64,000 bases of DNA from Paraburkholderia fungorum (GTDB taxonomy: Bacteria > Pseudomonadota > Gammaproteobacteria > Burkholderiales > Burkholderiaceae), in NCBI RefSeq assembly GCF_003610895.1, contig NZ_MCAS01000016.1, forward strand, positions 1 to 64,000. The letters are read 5' to 3'. Each line of letters opens with the position of its first letter. Position 1 is the first letter of the stretch. The notes beneath the pieces are model-generated. The model did no database searches. It had not been told where the DNA came from and saw only the letters and a list, made by a program, of their open reading frames with translations. Positions 8,328 through 16,389 of this stretch are shown here, one piece after another. The position numbers were made by a program, and so were the translations under genes.

Positions 8328-10352
8328 ATGTTCGGAAAACTCTCACTCGACTCGATTCCGTACCACGAGCCGATCATCATGGTGACGGCTGCCGGGATCG
8401 CCCTCGGCGGGGCGCTCGTTCTGGGTCTGATCACCTATTTTGGCAAATGGCGCTACCTGTGGACCGAATGGCTCACATCGGTCGACCACAAGAAGCTGGG
8501 CGTGATGTACATCGTGGTTGCGCTCATCATGCTGTTCCGCGGCTTTGCGGACGCGATCATGATGCGTACCCAGCTGGCGCTGTCGTATAACGCGCCAGGC
8601 TTCCTGCCGCCGCATCACTACGACCAGATCTTTACCGCGCACGGCGTCATCATGATTTTCTTCATGGCGATGGCGTTCATGGTCGGCCTGATGAACATCA
8701 TCGTGCCGTTGCAGATCGGCGCCCGCGACGTTGCGTTCCCGTTCCTCAACTCGTTGAGCTTCTGGATGACCGCGATCAGCGCGATCCTGATCAACATCTC
8801 GCTGGTGATCGGTGAATTCGCGCAAACGGGCTGGCTGGCTTATCCGCCACTGTCCGAATTGCAGTTCAGTCCAGGTGTCGGGGTCGACTATTACCTGTGG
8901 AGTCTGCAGCTCTCCGGTATCGGCACGTTGCTGACTGGTGTGAACTTCTTCGTGACCATCGTCAAGATGCGCGCGCCGGGCATGACGTTCATGAAGATGC
9001 CCGTGTTCACGTGGACCGCGCTGTGCACGAACGTGCTGATCATGGCCGCCTTCCCGATCCTGACCGTCACGCTCGCGCTGCTCGGTCTGGACCGCTACCT
9101 CGGTATGCACTTCTTCACGAACGACGGCGGCGGTAACGCCATGCTGTACCTGAACCTGATCTGGGCATGGGGTCACCCTGAGGTGTACATCCTGATCCTG
9201 CCGGCGTTCGGTATCTTCTCGGAAGTCGTGGCGACGTTCGCCAAGAAGCCGCTGTTCGGCTACAAGACGATGGTGTGGGCAACCTGCGCGATCATGGTGC
9301 TGTCGTTCCTCGTGTGGCTGCACCACTTCTTCACGATGGGTTCGGGCGCTGACGTCAACGCGTTCTTCGGTATCGCGACAATGGTCATTGCGATTCCGAC
9401 CGGCGTGAAAGTGTTCAACTGGCTGTTCACGATCTACAAGGGCCGTCTGCAGTTCACGACGCCGATCCTGTGGACCCTCGGCTTCATGGTCACCTTCACG
9501 ATCGGCGGTATGACCGGCGTGATGATGGCGATTCCAGGCGCGGACTTCGTGCTGCACAACAGCCTGTTCCTGATCGCTCACTTCCACAACGTGATTATTG
9601 GTGGTGTGCTGTTCGGCTACCTGGCCGGTTTCAACTACTGGTTCCCGAAGGCGTTCGGCTTCAAGCTGAATGAGACGTGGGGCAAGGCGTCGTTCTGGTT
9701 CTGGCAGATCGGTTTCTGGGTTGCGTTTACGCCGCTGTACGTGCTGGGCTTCATGGGCATGACGCGTCGTCTGAATCACTATGACAATCCGGATTGGCAC
9801 CCGTGGCTGATTTTCGCGTGGGTCGGTGCTGTGCTGATCGCCATCGGGATCGCTTGCCAGGTGGTGCAACTGGTCGTCAGCATCCGCGACCGCAATCTGC
9901 CGAAAAACCGCGACGTCACGGGCGATCCGTGGGACGGTCACACGCTGGAATGGGCCACGAGCTCGCCGCCGGCGTCGTACAACTTCGCGATCATTCCGGA
10001 CGTGCGTGAACTGGACGCATTCGCTGAAATGAAGCTGCGCAAGAATCCGCCGAAGCCGGTGTATCGCGACATTCACATGCCGTCGAACACGTCCGCGGGT
10101 CTGGTTGTGGCGATGTTCTCGCTGGTGCTGGGTTTTGCCGCTGTGTGGCACATCTGGTGGCTCGCGATTGTCGGTCTGGTCGGTTCGATCGGTACGGTGA
10201 TCATTTACAGCTTCCAGAAGAACGAAGGCTTTTACATTCCGGCCGCCACGGTAGCGGCGATTGAACGAGAACGCTCCGGCGCCGGCGCGCAGGTCGCGAT
10301 TGAAGAAAAACGCTCCCGCGCTGATGCGCAGGTCGCGTTGGAGGTGGATTGA
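8328..10352 (+). CDS. cyoB: cytochrome o ubiquinol oxidase subunit I
   Basis: 674 aa, the expected size for the heme-copper subunit with about 15 helices. It contains WGHPEVYILILPAFG (CuB His with the His-Tyr pair), WLHHFFTMG (two CuB His residues) and the heme-ligand segment HFHNVIIGG. It oxidises ubiquinol, reduces O2 to water and pumps protons. Start ATG lies 3 nt after the cyoA stop and the end overlaps cyoC by one base, so the genes are tightly coupled. The last about 30 residues are hydrophilic and contain a tandem duplication (see the 10257-10334 entry) that looks like a recent expansion outside the conserved core. Confidence 0.97.
   Translation: MFGKLSLDSIPYHEPIIMVTAAGIALGGALVLGLITYFGKWRYLWTEWLTSVDHKKLGVMYIVVALIMLFRGFADAIMMRTQLALSYNAPGFLPPHHYDQIFTAHGVIMIFFMAMAFMVGLMNIIVPLQIGARDVAFPFLNSLSFWMTAISAILINISLVIGEFAQTGWLAYPPLSELQFSPGVGVDYYLWSLQLSGIGTLLTGVNFFVTIVKMRAPGMTFMKMPVFTWTALCTNVLIMAAFPILTVTLALLGLDRYLGMHFFTNDGGGNAMLYLNLIWAWGHPEVYILILPAFGIFSEVVATFAKKPLFGYKTMVWATCAIMVLSFLVWLHHFFTMGSGADVNAFFGIATMVIAIPTGVKVFNWLFTIYKGRLQFTTPILWTLGFMVTFTIGGMTGVMMAIPGADFVLHNSLFLIAHFHNVIIGGVLFGYLAGFNYWFPKAFGFKLNETWGKASFWFWQIGFWVAFTPLYVLGFMGMTRRLNHYDNPDWHPWLIFAWVGAVLIAIGIACQVVQLVVSIRDRNLPKNRDVTGDPWDGHTLEWATSSPPASYNFAIIPDVRELDAFAEMKLRKNPPKPVYRDIHMPSNTSAGLVVAMFSLVLGFAAVWHIWWLAIVGLVGSIGTVIIYSFQKNEGFYIPAATVAAIERERSGAGAQVAIEEKRSRADAQVALEVD
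10257..10334 (+). repeat. two 39-bp tandem repeats in the cyoB 3' end
   Basis: Copies at 10257-10295 and 10296-10334 both start GCGATTGAA and end GCGCAGGTC or close to it. They encode a repeated 13-residue unit of the form AIE-x-(E/K)RS-x-A-x-AQV. A partial third copy (GCGTTGGAG) follows. The unit is a multiple of three, so the frame is kept. Confidence 0.8.
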
Positions 10353-10969
10353 TGTCAAACAACACACTTACGGCGGGCTCGCATCATCACGATGCGCATC
10401 ATGCCGATCACCCGCCGTCGCATTCGGTATTCGGCTTCTGGCTGTACCTGATGACAGACTGCATCATCTTCGCGTCGCTGTTTGCGGTGTTCGCGGTGAT
10501 GCAGCACCAGTTCGCGGGTGGGCCGACCGGCAAGGATCTGTTCGAGATCCCGGGCGTCGCGCTCGAAACGTCCATGCTGCTGCTGAGCAGTATCACGTAC
10601 GGCTTCGCGATGCTGGGCGCGCATAAGAACCGGAAGGGTGTGCTGCTCTTCTGGCTCGGCGTGACGTTCCTGCTCGGTCTTGCGTTTCTCGTGCTGGAAA
10701 TGCGCGAGTTCTCGCACCTGATCGCACAGGGCGCGGGGCCGAGCCGCAGCGCGTTCCTGTCGTCGTTCTTTACGCTGGTCGGCACGCACGGTTTGCACGT
10801 GACGTGTGGCCTGATCTGGATGGCGGTGCTCGCCGTCCAGGTGATGCGTCATCGCGATCTGACCGAGCGCGACATGATCCGTCTGACGTGCCTGAGCCTT
10901 TTCTGGCACTTTCTGGACGTCGTGTGGATCGGCGTCTTCACCTTTGTCTATCTTGCGAGCGTGATCTAA
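10352..10969 (+). CDS. cyoC: cytochrome o ubiquinol oxidase subunit III
   Basis: 205 aa with five membrane helices and a His-rich cytoplasmic N-terminus (SHHHDAHHADH). The FGFWLYLMTDCIIFASLF helix and the late GTHGLHVTCGLIW and WHFLDVVWIGVF segments are typical of heme-copper oxidase subunit III. ATG 10352 shares its A with the cyoB stop (TGATG), and GGAGG lies 8-12 nt upstream inside the cyoB tail. It stabilises subunit I and the proton input site in the bo3 complex. Confidence 0.96.
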   Translation: MSNNTLTAGSHHHDAHHADHPPSHSVFGFWLYLMTDCIIFASLFAVFAVMQHQFAGGPTGKDLFEIPGVALETSMLLLSSITYGFAMLGAHKNRKGVLLFWLGVTFLLGLAFLVLEMREFSHLIAQGAGPSRSAFLSSFFTLVGTHGLHVTCGLIWMAVLAVQVMRHRDLTERDMIRLTCLSLFWHFLDVVWIGVFTFVYLASVI

Positions 10970-11311
10970 ATGGACCATAGCGAAACCGCACACCTGGCGC
11001 ACTCGGGTGAAAGTCACGGCAGCTTCGGCAGCTATACGGTGGGTTTCATTCTCTCCGTCGTGTTGACCGTAGCAGCGTTCGGCCTCGTGCTGACCGGCAC
11101 ATTGACAGGCGAGAACGCCTTGCTCGCCATCGCGGGCCTCGCGTTCGTGCAGATCGTCGTGCATCTGATTTTCTTCCTGCACATGAATGCGTCGTCGGCA
11201 CAACGCTGGAACGTCATGGCGTTCGGCTTCACGGTGCTCACGGCCGTTATTCTGATCATCGGTTCGTTGTGGATCATGCATAACGTCAGCATGCACATGA
11301 TGTCCCGCTAG
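10970..11311 (+). CDS. cyoD: cytochrome o ubiquinol oxidase subunit IV
   Basis: 113 aa with three membrane helices and the HLIFFLHMN segment typical of CyoD. The ATG follows the cyoC stop codon directly with no gap. This is the last gene of the operon. No heme O synthase gene (cyoE) follows; a strong terminator does, so farnesylation of heme must be supplied from elsewhere. Confidence 0.95.
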   Translation: MDHSETAHLAHSGESHGSFGSYTVGFILSVVLTVAAFGLVLTGTLTGENALLAIAGLAFVQIVVHLIFFLHMNASSAQRWNVMAFGFTVLTAVILIIGSLWIMHNVSMHMMSR

Positions 11312-11333
11312 GCGGATAACGCCGCTGCTTGAG

Positions 11334-11369
11334 AAAAACCCCGCAAGGCGAAAGTCTTGCGGGGTTTTT
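11334..11369 (+). terminator. cyo operon terminator
   Basis: A 14-bp perfect stem (AAAAACCCCGCAAG with CTTGCGGGGTTTTT) with an 8-nt loop and a run of five T, 23 nt after cyoD. The arm composition makes it able to work in both directions. Confidence 0.9.
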
Positions 11370-11453
11370 CATGTCCGCCAAAGACTCGCTATGCCGACAC
11401 CTCCCAGCCATTCGAGATTGACCCGCGTCGAAACACGCGTTAGCATCGTTTCC

Positions 11454-11531
11454 ATGATCGCTTCTATCCATTCCCGTTCGCATTCTTTGCACGCATGCTG
11501 TCGCAGCCTGCCAAGGGGAATTCGCGTCTAG
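11454..11531 (+). CDS. candidate leader peptide with tandem Cys codons
   Basis: A 25-codon ORF starting ATG 11454 and ending TAG 11529-11531. Its middle reads HACCRS, with TGC-TGT at 11496-11501. It ends 30 nt before an intrinsic terminator that itself precedes a cysteinyl-tRNA synthetase gene. This is the arrangement of ribosome-mediated attenuation, where stalling at Cys codons when charged tRNA-Cys is low would spare the downstream synthetase. Against it: there is no clear Shine-Dalgarno before the ATG, and I could not find a convincing antiterminator pairing by eye. Two adjacent Cys codons can occur by chance. Confidence 0.4.
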   Translation: MIASIHSRSHSLHACCRSLPRGIRV

Positions 11532-11560
11532 CGAGTCGATCTGTACTGTCCGTATCCCTG

Positions 11561-11597
11561 AGGCCACCCGTCACAAGACCGGTGGCTTTTTTGTTTT
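11561..11597 (+). terminator. intrinsic terminator / possible attenuator before cysS
   Basis: Stem GCCACC (11563-11568) with GGTGGC (11581-11586), extended inward by a G-C and T-A pair after one C-C mismatch and outward by A-T/G-T pairs, followed by TTTTTTGTTTT. It lies about 60 nt upstream of the cysS start and 30 nt after the short Cys-containing ORF. With no gene directly before it to terminate, a leader attenuator is a natural reading. Confidence 0.7.
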
Positions 11598-11655
11598 GGT
11601 CCTTCTGTTCCGCTTTTTTACGCGCTTTTCCGCGTTTACCGCTACTGGAGTTCAC

Positions 11656-13050
11656 ATGCCGCTCGTGCTGTACGACACATGGTCGCGCACCTTACGCGCT
11701 TTCTCGCCGATTCAGGCAGACCGCGTGGGCCTGTATTGCTGCGGCCCTACCGTGTATGACCACGCGCATATCGGTAACCTTCGAACCTACGTGTTCGAAG
11801 ACGTGCTGCGACGCGCACTGGAGTTGAACGGCTACGCGGTGCAGCACGTTGTCAATATCACCGACGTGGGTCATCTGGTCTCCGATGCCGACGAAGGCGA
11901 GGACAAAATGGAGAAGGGCAGCCGGCGCACCGGCGAATCGGCATGGGCAATCGCAGAGCGCTATACAGCGGCCTTGATGAACGACTGGCGCGCGCTGAAC
12001 CTGCTGGAGCCCTCTGTGTGGTGCCGGGCGACCGATCACATCGCCGAACAAATCGCCTTCATCGCCGCGATCGAGCGCAAAGGCTATACCTACCGTACAG
12101 CCGACGGCGTCTACTTCGACACGAGCAGGCAGGACGATTACGGTTTTCTCGCACGTCTCGATGCGGCGGGTCTGCAGCCCGGCAAACGCGTTGCGCCAGG
12201 CGAAAAGCGGCACGCAACCGATTTCGCACTCTGGAAATTCAGCCCGCCGGACACCGTGCGGCAAATGGAGTGGGATAGTCCGTGGGGCCGGGGCTTTCCC
12301 GGTTGGCACATCGAATGCTCGGCCATGTCGGCGAAATACCTGAGCCCGTGGTTCGACATTCATTGCGGCGGAGAAGATCACATTGCCGTGCATCACAGCA
12401 ATGAAATCGCCCAGACTCAGGCATGCCATGGGACCCGTCTGGCGAACTTCTGGATGCACGGACACTTCCTCATGCTGGACGCCGGCAAGATGTCGAAGTC
12501 GGGCGGCGACTTCGTGCGCTTGCAGACTTTGACCGGGCGCGGCATCGATCCGCTTGCGTATCGCTACTTGTGCCTGAGCGCGCATTACCGCAGCAGCCTG
12601 CGTTTCAACATGGCGGCACTGGACGCCGCGCAATCCGCGTTGGACCGTTTGCGCAGAGTCTATGTGCAATGGCCCGAAGGCGGCACGCCCGACACGAACT
12701 GTGTCGATCGTTTCAAGCTCGAGGTCGATCAGGATCTGAATCTGCCGCGTGCGCTCGCTGTGTTGTGGGACGTGGTGAGAAGCGATCTTCCGGCGGCGAC
12801 GCGGCGAGCAACGGTCGATCGCTTCGACGCGATACTCGGACTTCGGCTCGCCGACTGGAAGGAGGACGTGTCCGCGATTCCCGCCGCTATCGCGCTGCTT
12901 GCCAACGAGCGTGAAAGGGCCCGCGCGGCAAGAGACTGGAACGAAGCCGACCGTCTGCGTGAGCGTTTGAACGCCGAGGGCTGGCATGTCGAAGACAACC
13001 CGGGTGGGCAAGTGCTGCGGCGGATCGGGTCGCTGGATAAGGTGCAATAA
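11656..13050 (+). CDS. cysS: cysteinyl-tRNA synthetase (second type)
   Basis: 464 aa, usual length for CysRS. Class I signatures are HIGN (residues 38-41) and KMSKS (278-282). Zinc ligand candidates are the Cys pair in YCCGPT (28-29), the Cys in HIECSAM and the His/Glu in HHSNEIAQ. The N-terminus (LYCCGPTVYDHAHIGNLRTY, KMEKGSRRTGESAWAIA) differs from the proteobacterial housekeeping type (YVCGITVYDYCHVGH) and is closer to CysRS of other phyla, so this may be a paralogue acquired by transfer. It charges tRNA-Cys in the cytoplasm. Start ATG 11656 is chosen over the upstream in-frame 11596, whose extension is low-complexity and overlaps the attenuator. Confidence 0.92.
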   Translation: MPLVLYDTWSRTLRAFSPIQADRVGLYCCGPTVYDHAHIGNLRTYVFEDVLRRALELNGYAVQHVVNITDVGHLVSDADEGEDKMEKGSRRTGESAWAIAERYTAALMNDWRALNLLEPSVWCRATDHIAEQIAFIAAIERKGYTYRTADGVYFDTSRQDDYGFLARLDAAGLQPGKRVAPGEKRHATDFALWKFSPPDTVRQMEWDSPWGRGFPGWHIECSAMSAKYLSPWFDIHCGGEDHIAVHHSNEIAQTQACHGTRLANFWMHGHFLMLDAGKMSKSGGDFVRLQTLTGRGIDPLAYRYLCLSAHYRSSLRFNMAALDAAQSALDRLRRVYVQWPEGGTPDTNCVDRFKLEVDQDLNLPRALAVLWDVVRSDLPAATRRATVDRFDAILGLRLADWKEDVSAIPAAIALLANERERARAARDWNEADRLRERLNAEGWHVEDNPGGQVLRRIGSLDKVQ

Positions 13051-13255
13051 CACTCAAACATGCAACAACACACAATAACGCGATCAGGATGGGCCGCGCC
13101 CGTTCATTGACAGTCCTCCAACGCACGGGCACACTTCATCGTCATGCGAAACGTCACGTCCATCGCGATTGCGATCCACCGTCATGCACGAGGCCACTCG
13201 GCTTCGTCATCGGGGGTGTGGTCGCGTTAGGATTTCGCAGCAACGCAAGTCACTT

Positions 13256-13287
13256 AGCCCCCGCCGGTAACGGTTGGGGCTTTTTTG
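13256..13287 (+). terminator. intrinsic terminator between cysS and peroxiredoxin
   Basis: AGCCCC (13256-13261) pairs with GGGGCT (13276-13281). An inner CCG-GTAA-CGG stem-loop sits inside, and TTTTTTGTT follows. About 205 nt lie between the cysS stop and this hairpin, with only a weak 28-codon ORF (13144-13230) without a Shine-Dalgarno. It ends the cysS transcript or acts in the peroxiredoxin leader, 45 nt before that gene. Confidence 0.8.
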
Positions 13288-13332
13288 TTGGTAACGCCTC
13301 TTCCGTGCGCCGGCTCACTCAAGGAGCAGCAC

Positions 13333-13902
13333 ATGACGGACACGATTGTGATCGACTGGTCGGCGCTACCGGTACCCATCGACGATGGCGCGGCCAGTCA
13401 TCTGGAGGGGACCCGCTTGCCGGATTTCGCGTTGACTTCGACGAGTGGCGAAGCCGTGCATCTGGGCAGCCTCGCGGGGCGAACGGTTATCTACGCCTAT
13501 CCCTGGAAGAAACAGCCGGACGAGCCGCTGCTCGAGGGCTGGCTCGCGATTCCGGGCGCCCCGGGATGCACGCCGCAATCCTGTGCTTTCCGCGATCATG
13601 CAGACGAACTCAGAGAGGCAGGGGCCGCTTATCTGTTCGGACTCTCTACCCAGCACCCGGCCCGTCAGCGCGAGGCCGTGGATCGCCTGCACCTGTCGTT
13701 TCCGCTACTGTCCGATCTGAATTTGCGCTTCACTGAGGCACTCTCCTTGCCGACCTTCGAAACGGCCGGCATGAAGTTGCTTAAGCGCCTGACGATGATC
13801 GTCAGTCACGGTGTCGTCGAAAAGGTCTTCTATCCGGTGTTTCCGCCGGATCGGAATGCGGCCGACGTGCTCGCGTGGCTGAGGGCGCATCGGCCGGATT
13901 GA
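13333..13902 (+). CDS. PrxQ/Bcp-like peroxiredoxin
   Basis: 189 aa thioredoxin-fold peroxidase. PGCTPQSC places the candidate peroxidatic Cys at residue 79 and the resolving Cys at 84, five apart as in PrxQ/Bcp proteins. It would reduce hydroperoxides with thioredoxin in the cytoplasm. The start ATG 13333 has AAGGAG 7 nt upstream. It stands alone: a terminator precedes it and the next gene runs toward it on the minus strand. Confidence 0.88.
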   Translation: MTDTIVIDWSALPVPIDDGAASHLEGTRLPDFALTSTSGEAVHLGSLAGRTVIYAYPWKKQPDEPLLEGWLAIPGAPGCTPQSCAFRDHADELREAGAAYLFGLSTQHPARQREAVDRLHLSFPLLSDLNLRFTEALSLPTFETAGMKLLKRLTMIVSHGVVEKVFYPVFPPDRNAADVLAWLRAHRPD

Positions 13903-13931
13903 ACGCCTGGCGGTGGATGAAAAGCGAGCCC

Positions 13932-14624
13932 TCAACCCTGCGCGCCGCGCCATCCGGCGAGCAGGGTCGGCAATTCGGCCATGTCCCGGAAGACGTGAGC
14001 CGCGCCCGCGCCATGCAGGGCAGTCGCGCTGCTGTGGCTCAGTTCCACCGGACAATAGCCGAACACCGTGGCGCCTGCGGCTACGCCTGCCGTCACACCC
14101 GTGACGGTATCGTCCACCACAGCGCAACGTTGCGGTTCTACGCCCAAGCCTGCGGCCGCGGCGAGATAGACATCGGGATAGGGCTTGTTGCGCGGCGTTT
14201 CGTGACCGCTCGCGATGTGTCCTTTGAAGCAGTCGAGAATGCCGGCCTTCGCCAGTTGCAGCTCGACCTTGACGCGATCGGCGCCTGAGGCAACGGCAAT
14301 GCGCCCGCCGAGTGTCGCGTAAAGCGCGCGCACGGCCGAAGCCGCGCCGTCGATCGCCACCAGTTCACGATCGAGCGCCTCATTGCGGCGCGCGCGAAAC
14401 TGCATGAGCCAATCCGCGGTGATCGCGAAACCGGTACGCGCCTCAATGAGGGCGGCTTCATCCCTGACGGCCTTGCCGACAAAAATCTGCATTGCCTCTT
14501 CGACGCTCAATTGCCAGCCCAGCTCGCCGAGCATCTCGGTGAGTACGCGGTTGGTGATGGGTTCGGAGTCGACGAGTACGCCGTCGCAGTCGAAAAGTAC
14601 GGCGTCGAAAGGGAAATCAGCCAT
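13932..14624 (-). CDS. HAD-family phosphatase (phosphoglucomutase/Gph-like)
   Basis: 230 aa. Motif I FDCDGVLVDSE is near the N-terminus with the nucleophile and acid Asp residues. The Ser/Thr of motif II (VASGA), the Lys of motif III (RNKPYPD) and the acidic motif IV (VVDDTVTG) follow in order. The helical cap after motif I is C1 type, as in beta-phosphoglucomutases and small sugar phosphatases. The ATG at 14624 is preferred because motif I starts about 11 residues later; an upstream in-frame start at 14693 exists. The substrate is not predictable. Confidence 0.88.
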   Translation of the reverse strand: MADFPFDAVLFDCDGVLVDSEPITNRVLTEMLGELGWQLSVEEAMQIFVGKAVRDEAALIEARTGFAITADWLMQFRARRNEALDRELVAIDGAASAVRALYATLGGRIAVASGADRVKVELQLAKAGILDCFKGHIASGHETPRNKPYPDVYLAAAAGLGVEPQRCAVVDDTVTGVTAGVAAGATVFGYCPVELSHSSATALHGAGAAHVFRDMAELPTLLAGWRGAQG

Positions 14625-14731
14625 CGGGCAGGATACGGAAAGTGGTCGCGGAACCAGCAAGGATACCTCACCGGCTCGCGCGACCTTGCACAACTCCGCA
14701 CAGCAGCTATGCGACGGTTCCCCGTGAAAGA

Positions 14732-16180
14732 TCAGGAACCGGCCTTATACCCGTCACTCAGGGTTTTCATAAATGCGATGATGTCCTGAATATCCTGATC
14801 CGTCATGGCCGGCTGATCGCCGAATTTGCGATCGAACGGCGCATCGGCGACGTCGACATTGGCGTGATACTGCGGCGGCAGATCGTTGTACTTCTGTACC
14901 TTGCCCGAAGCGTCCCGCGGATAGATTTTCTCGGGCGCCGTATTGCGCAGGTTGTAGAAGTCCATGACCTGTTTGAGGTCGTGATAAACGCCGTTATGGA
15001 AGAACACCTTGCGCTCGGCAACATTGCGCAGGGTCGGCGTGAGGAACATCCCGCAGTACTGCGTCTCCTTCTTCATGTCATCGCGGAACGGCCCGCACAC
15101 GCCCATATCGAAGAACTTCGGATCCTTGTTGACCGGAATGGCCGGATTGCGCGGCACGCCAAGCGCCTCGTACTGCGTGTCGGTAAACACCGGCGGCAGG
15201 CCATCCTTGCTGGGCTGACTCAAGTGGCAACCGGCGCAGTTAGCCTTGTCCTTGTCGTTGAACAACTGCAAGCCGTGCAACTCGGCATGCGTCAGACGTG
15301 CTTTACCTTCGAGCCAGTAATCGTACTTGCTGGTAAAGGCATGGAACGACTGATCCTCAGTCTGATACCGTCCCACCGCGAACATGGCCTCCGAGATCAG
15401 CAGGCTCGGATTGTTGACGATGCCCGGTCCGAAGATCTGTTTGAACTGATCCAGATACTTGGTTTGCAGCAGCTTGTGCGCGACATCTTCTTCTGTCGCA
15501 TTAGCCATCTCCACCGGATTCATCAGCGGACCAAGCGCCTGGATTTGCAGCGTATCGGCGCGGCCGTCCCAGAACAATCCGCCTTGCGGCACCATCGCCG
15601 GAGCGGCAGGGGCGGCAAGCGCCGTCTTCTGCGCGCGCTGCACGCCGGCCGCTTGTGAGGCCAGTTGCGTCATATCCACCGGCACGTCGGTGTCGCCCTG
15701 GTCCGGTCCGATGCTGAACGGCGCCTGGCGGTACAGATACGCCAGCGACGGCGGCGGCCGGTAGCCGGCCTGATTCATGTGCGCGCCGCCGAGTTGAACC
15801 GGGAACGCGTTGTCCGGTGCGTACGAATGCTGCGGCGAATGGCAGGACGCACACGATTGCGTACCCGAGGCCGACAGCGACGCGTCGAAGAAAATCTGTT
15901 TGCCGAGCAGCGCAACCGCGCTCAGCGGAGCGTCTTGCGGACGCATCAATTGAACCGGATGAGGATTCGCGCCGGTAATCTCTTCAACGATCGCGCCGAC
16001 AGCGGGCGGCATCCGTTCAGGATAGACGAGCGCGTACGCGCAAACCACGACGAGCGCAAACACGATGCCGGCAGCGCTCCACGCGAGCAGCTTGAGCCAC
16101 GAGCGGCGGGTAATGACGGGACCCGGCTCACCGCCGGCGGGCAGGTGCGAGGGCAGGACGGCGTCTGAAGGATGATTCAT
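14732..16180 (-). CDS. di-heme cytochrome c peroxidase family protein
   Basis: 482 aa. An N-terminal membrane helix (about residues 31-52) anchors a periplasmic domain with two heme-binding motifs, CASCH (110-114) and CAGCH (315-319), the spacing of bacterial cytochrome c peroxidase/MauG proteins. It is longer than classical CcpA because of the anchor and an insert around 170-205. It would reduce H2O2 with electrons from cytochrome c, or oxidise a protein partner. It is the only gene on its strand between a HAD gene and a terminator, so probably monocistronic. Confidence 0.9.
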   Translation of the reverse strand: MNHPSDAVLPSHLPAGGEPGPVITRRSWLKLLAWSAAGIVFALVVVCAYALVYPERMPPAVGAIVEEITGANPHPVQLMRPQDAPLSAVALLGKQIFFDASLSASGTQSCASCHSPQHSYAPDNAFPVQLGGAHMNQAGYRPPPSLAYLYRQAPFSIGPDQGDTDVPVDMTQLASQAAGVQRAQKTALAAPAAPAMVPQGGLFWDGRADTLQIQALGPLMNPVEMANATEEDVAHKLLQTKYLDQFKQIFGPGIVNNPSLLISEAMFAVGRYQTEDQSFHAFTSKYDYWLEGKARLTHAELHGLQLFNDKDKANCAGCHLSQPSKDGLPPVFTDTQYEALGVPRNPAIPVNKDPKFFDMGVCGPFRDDMKKETQYCGMFLTPTLRNVAERKVFFHNGVYHDLKQVMDFYNLRNTAPEKIYPRDASGKVQKYNDLPPQYHANVDVADAPFDRKFGDQPAMTDQDIQDIIAFMKTLSDGYKAGS

Positions 16181-16210
16181 GGCGGTGGTGACAGGTAATT
16201 CGATCAGGTG

Positions 16211-16254
16211 CGATCAAAAAGCAAAATCGAGCCAGCACGTTTGCACTGGCTCGA
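16211..16254 (-). terminator. intrinsic terminator after the phosphoesterase gene
   Basis: On the minus strand the 9-bp stem TCGAGCCAG/CTGGCTCGA (16227-16254) is followed by TTTTGCTTTTTG. It ends transcription from the secreted phosphoesterase gene, 135 nt after its stop, and lies just before the cytochrome c peroxidase start. Confidence 0.8.
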
Positions 16255-16389
16255 CGCCCAACTACAGCTTGATGTGTTTCATACCCTGCCGGCACCGCGC
16301 TTCATGCCGTCATGCACGAACAGCACGCGTGCATGACGTGACAGCAAACTAGCCGGAAGCGCACCGGAGGGGCGATTCACGCGTGCCGC

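Noticed and set aside
8343..10367. A 674-codon open frame antisense to cyoB
   Set aside because: It is the mirror of a highly expressed, GC-biased gene. The translation is rich in Arg, His, Asp and Gln with no domain, and cyoB on the other strand has every family motif.
13144..13230. A 28-codon ORF before the terminator upstream of the peroxiredoxin, as a second leader peptide
   Set aside because: No Shine-Dalgarno and no run of a regulatory amino acid. The terminator more simply ends the cysS transcript.
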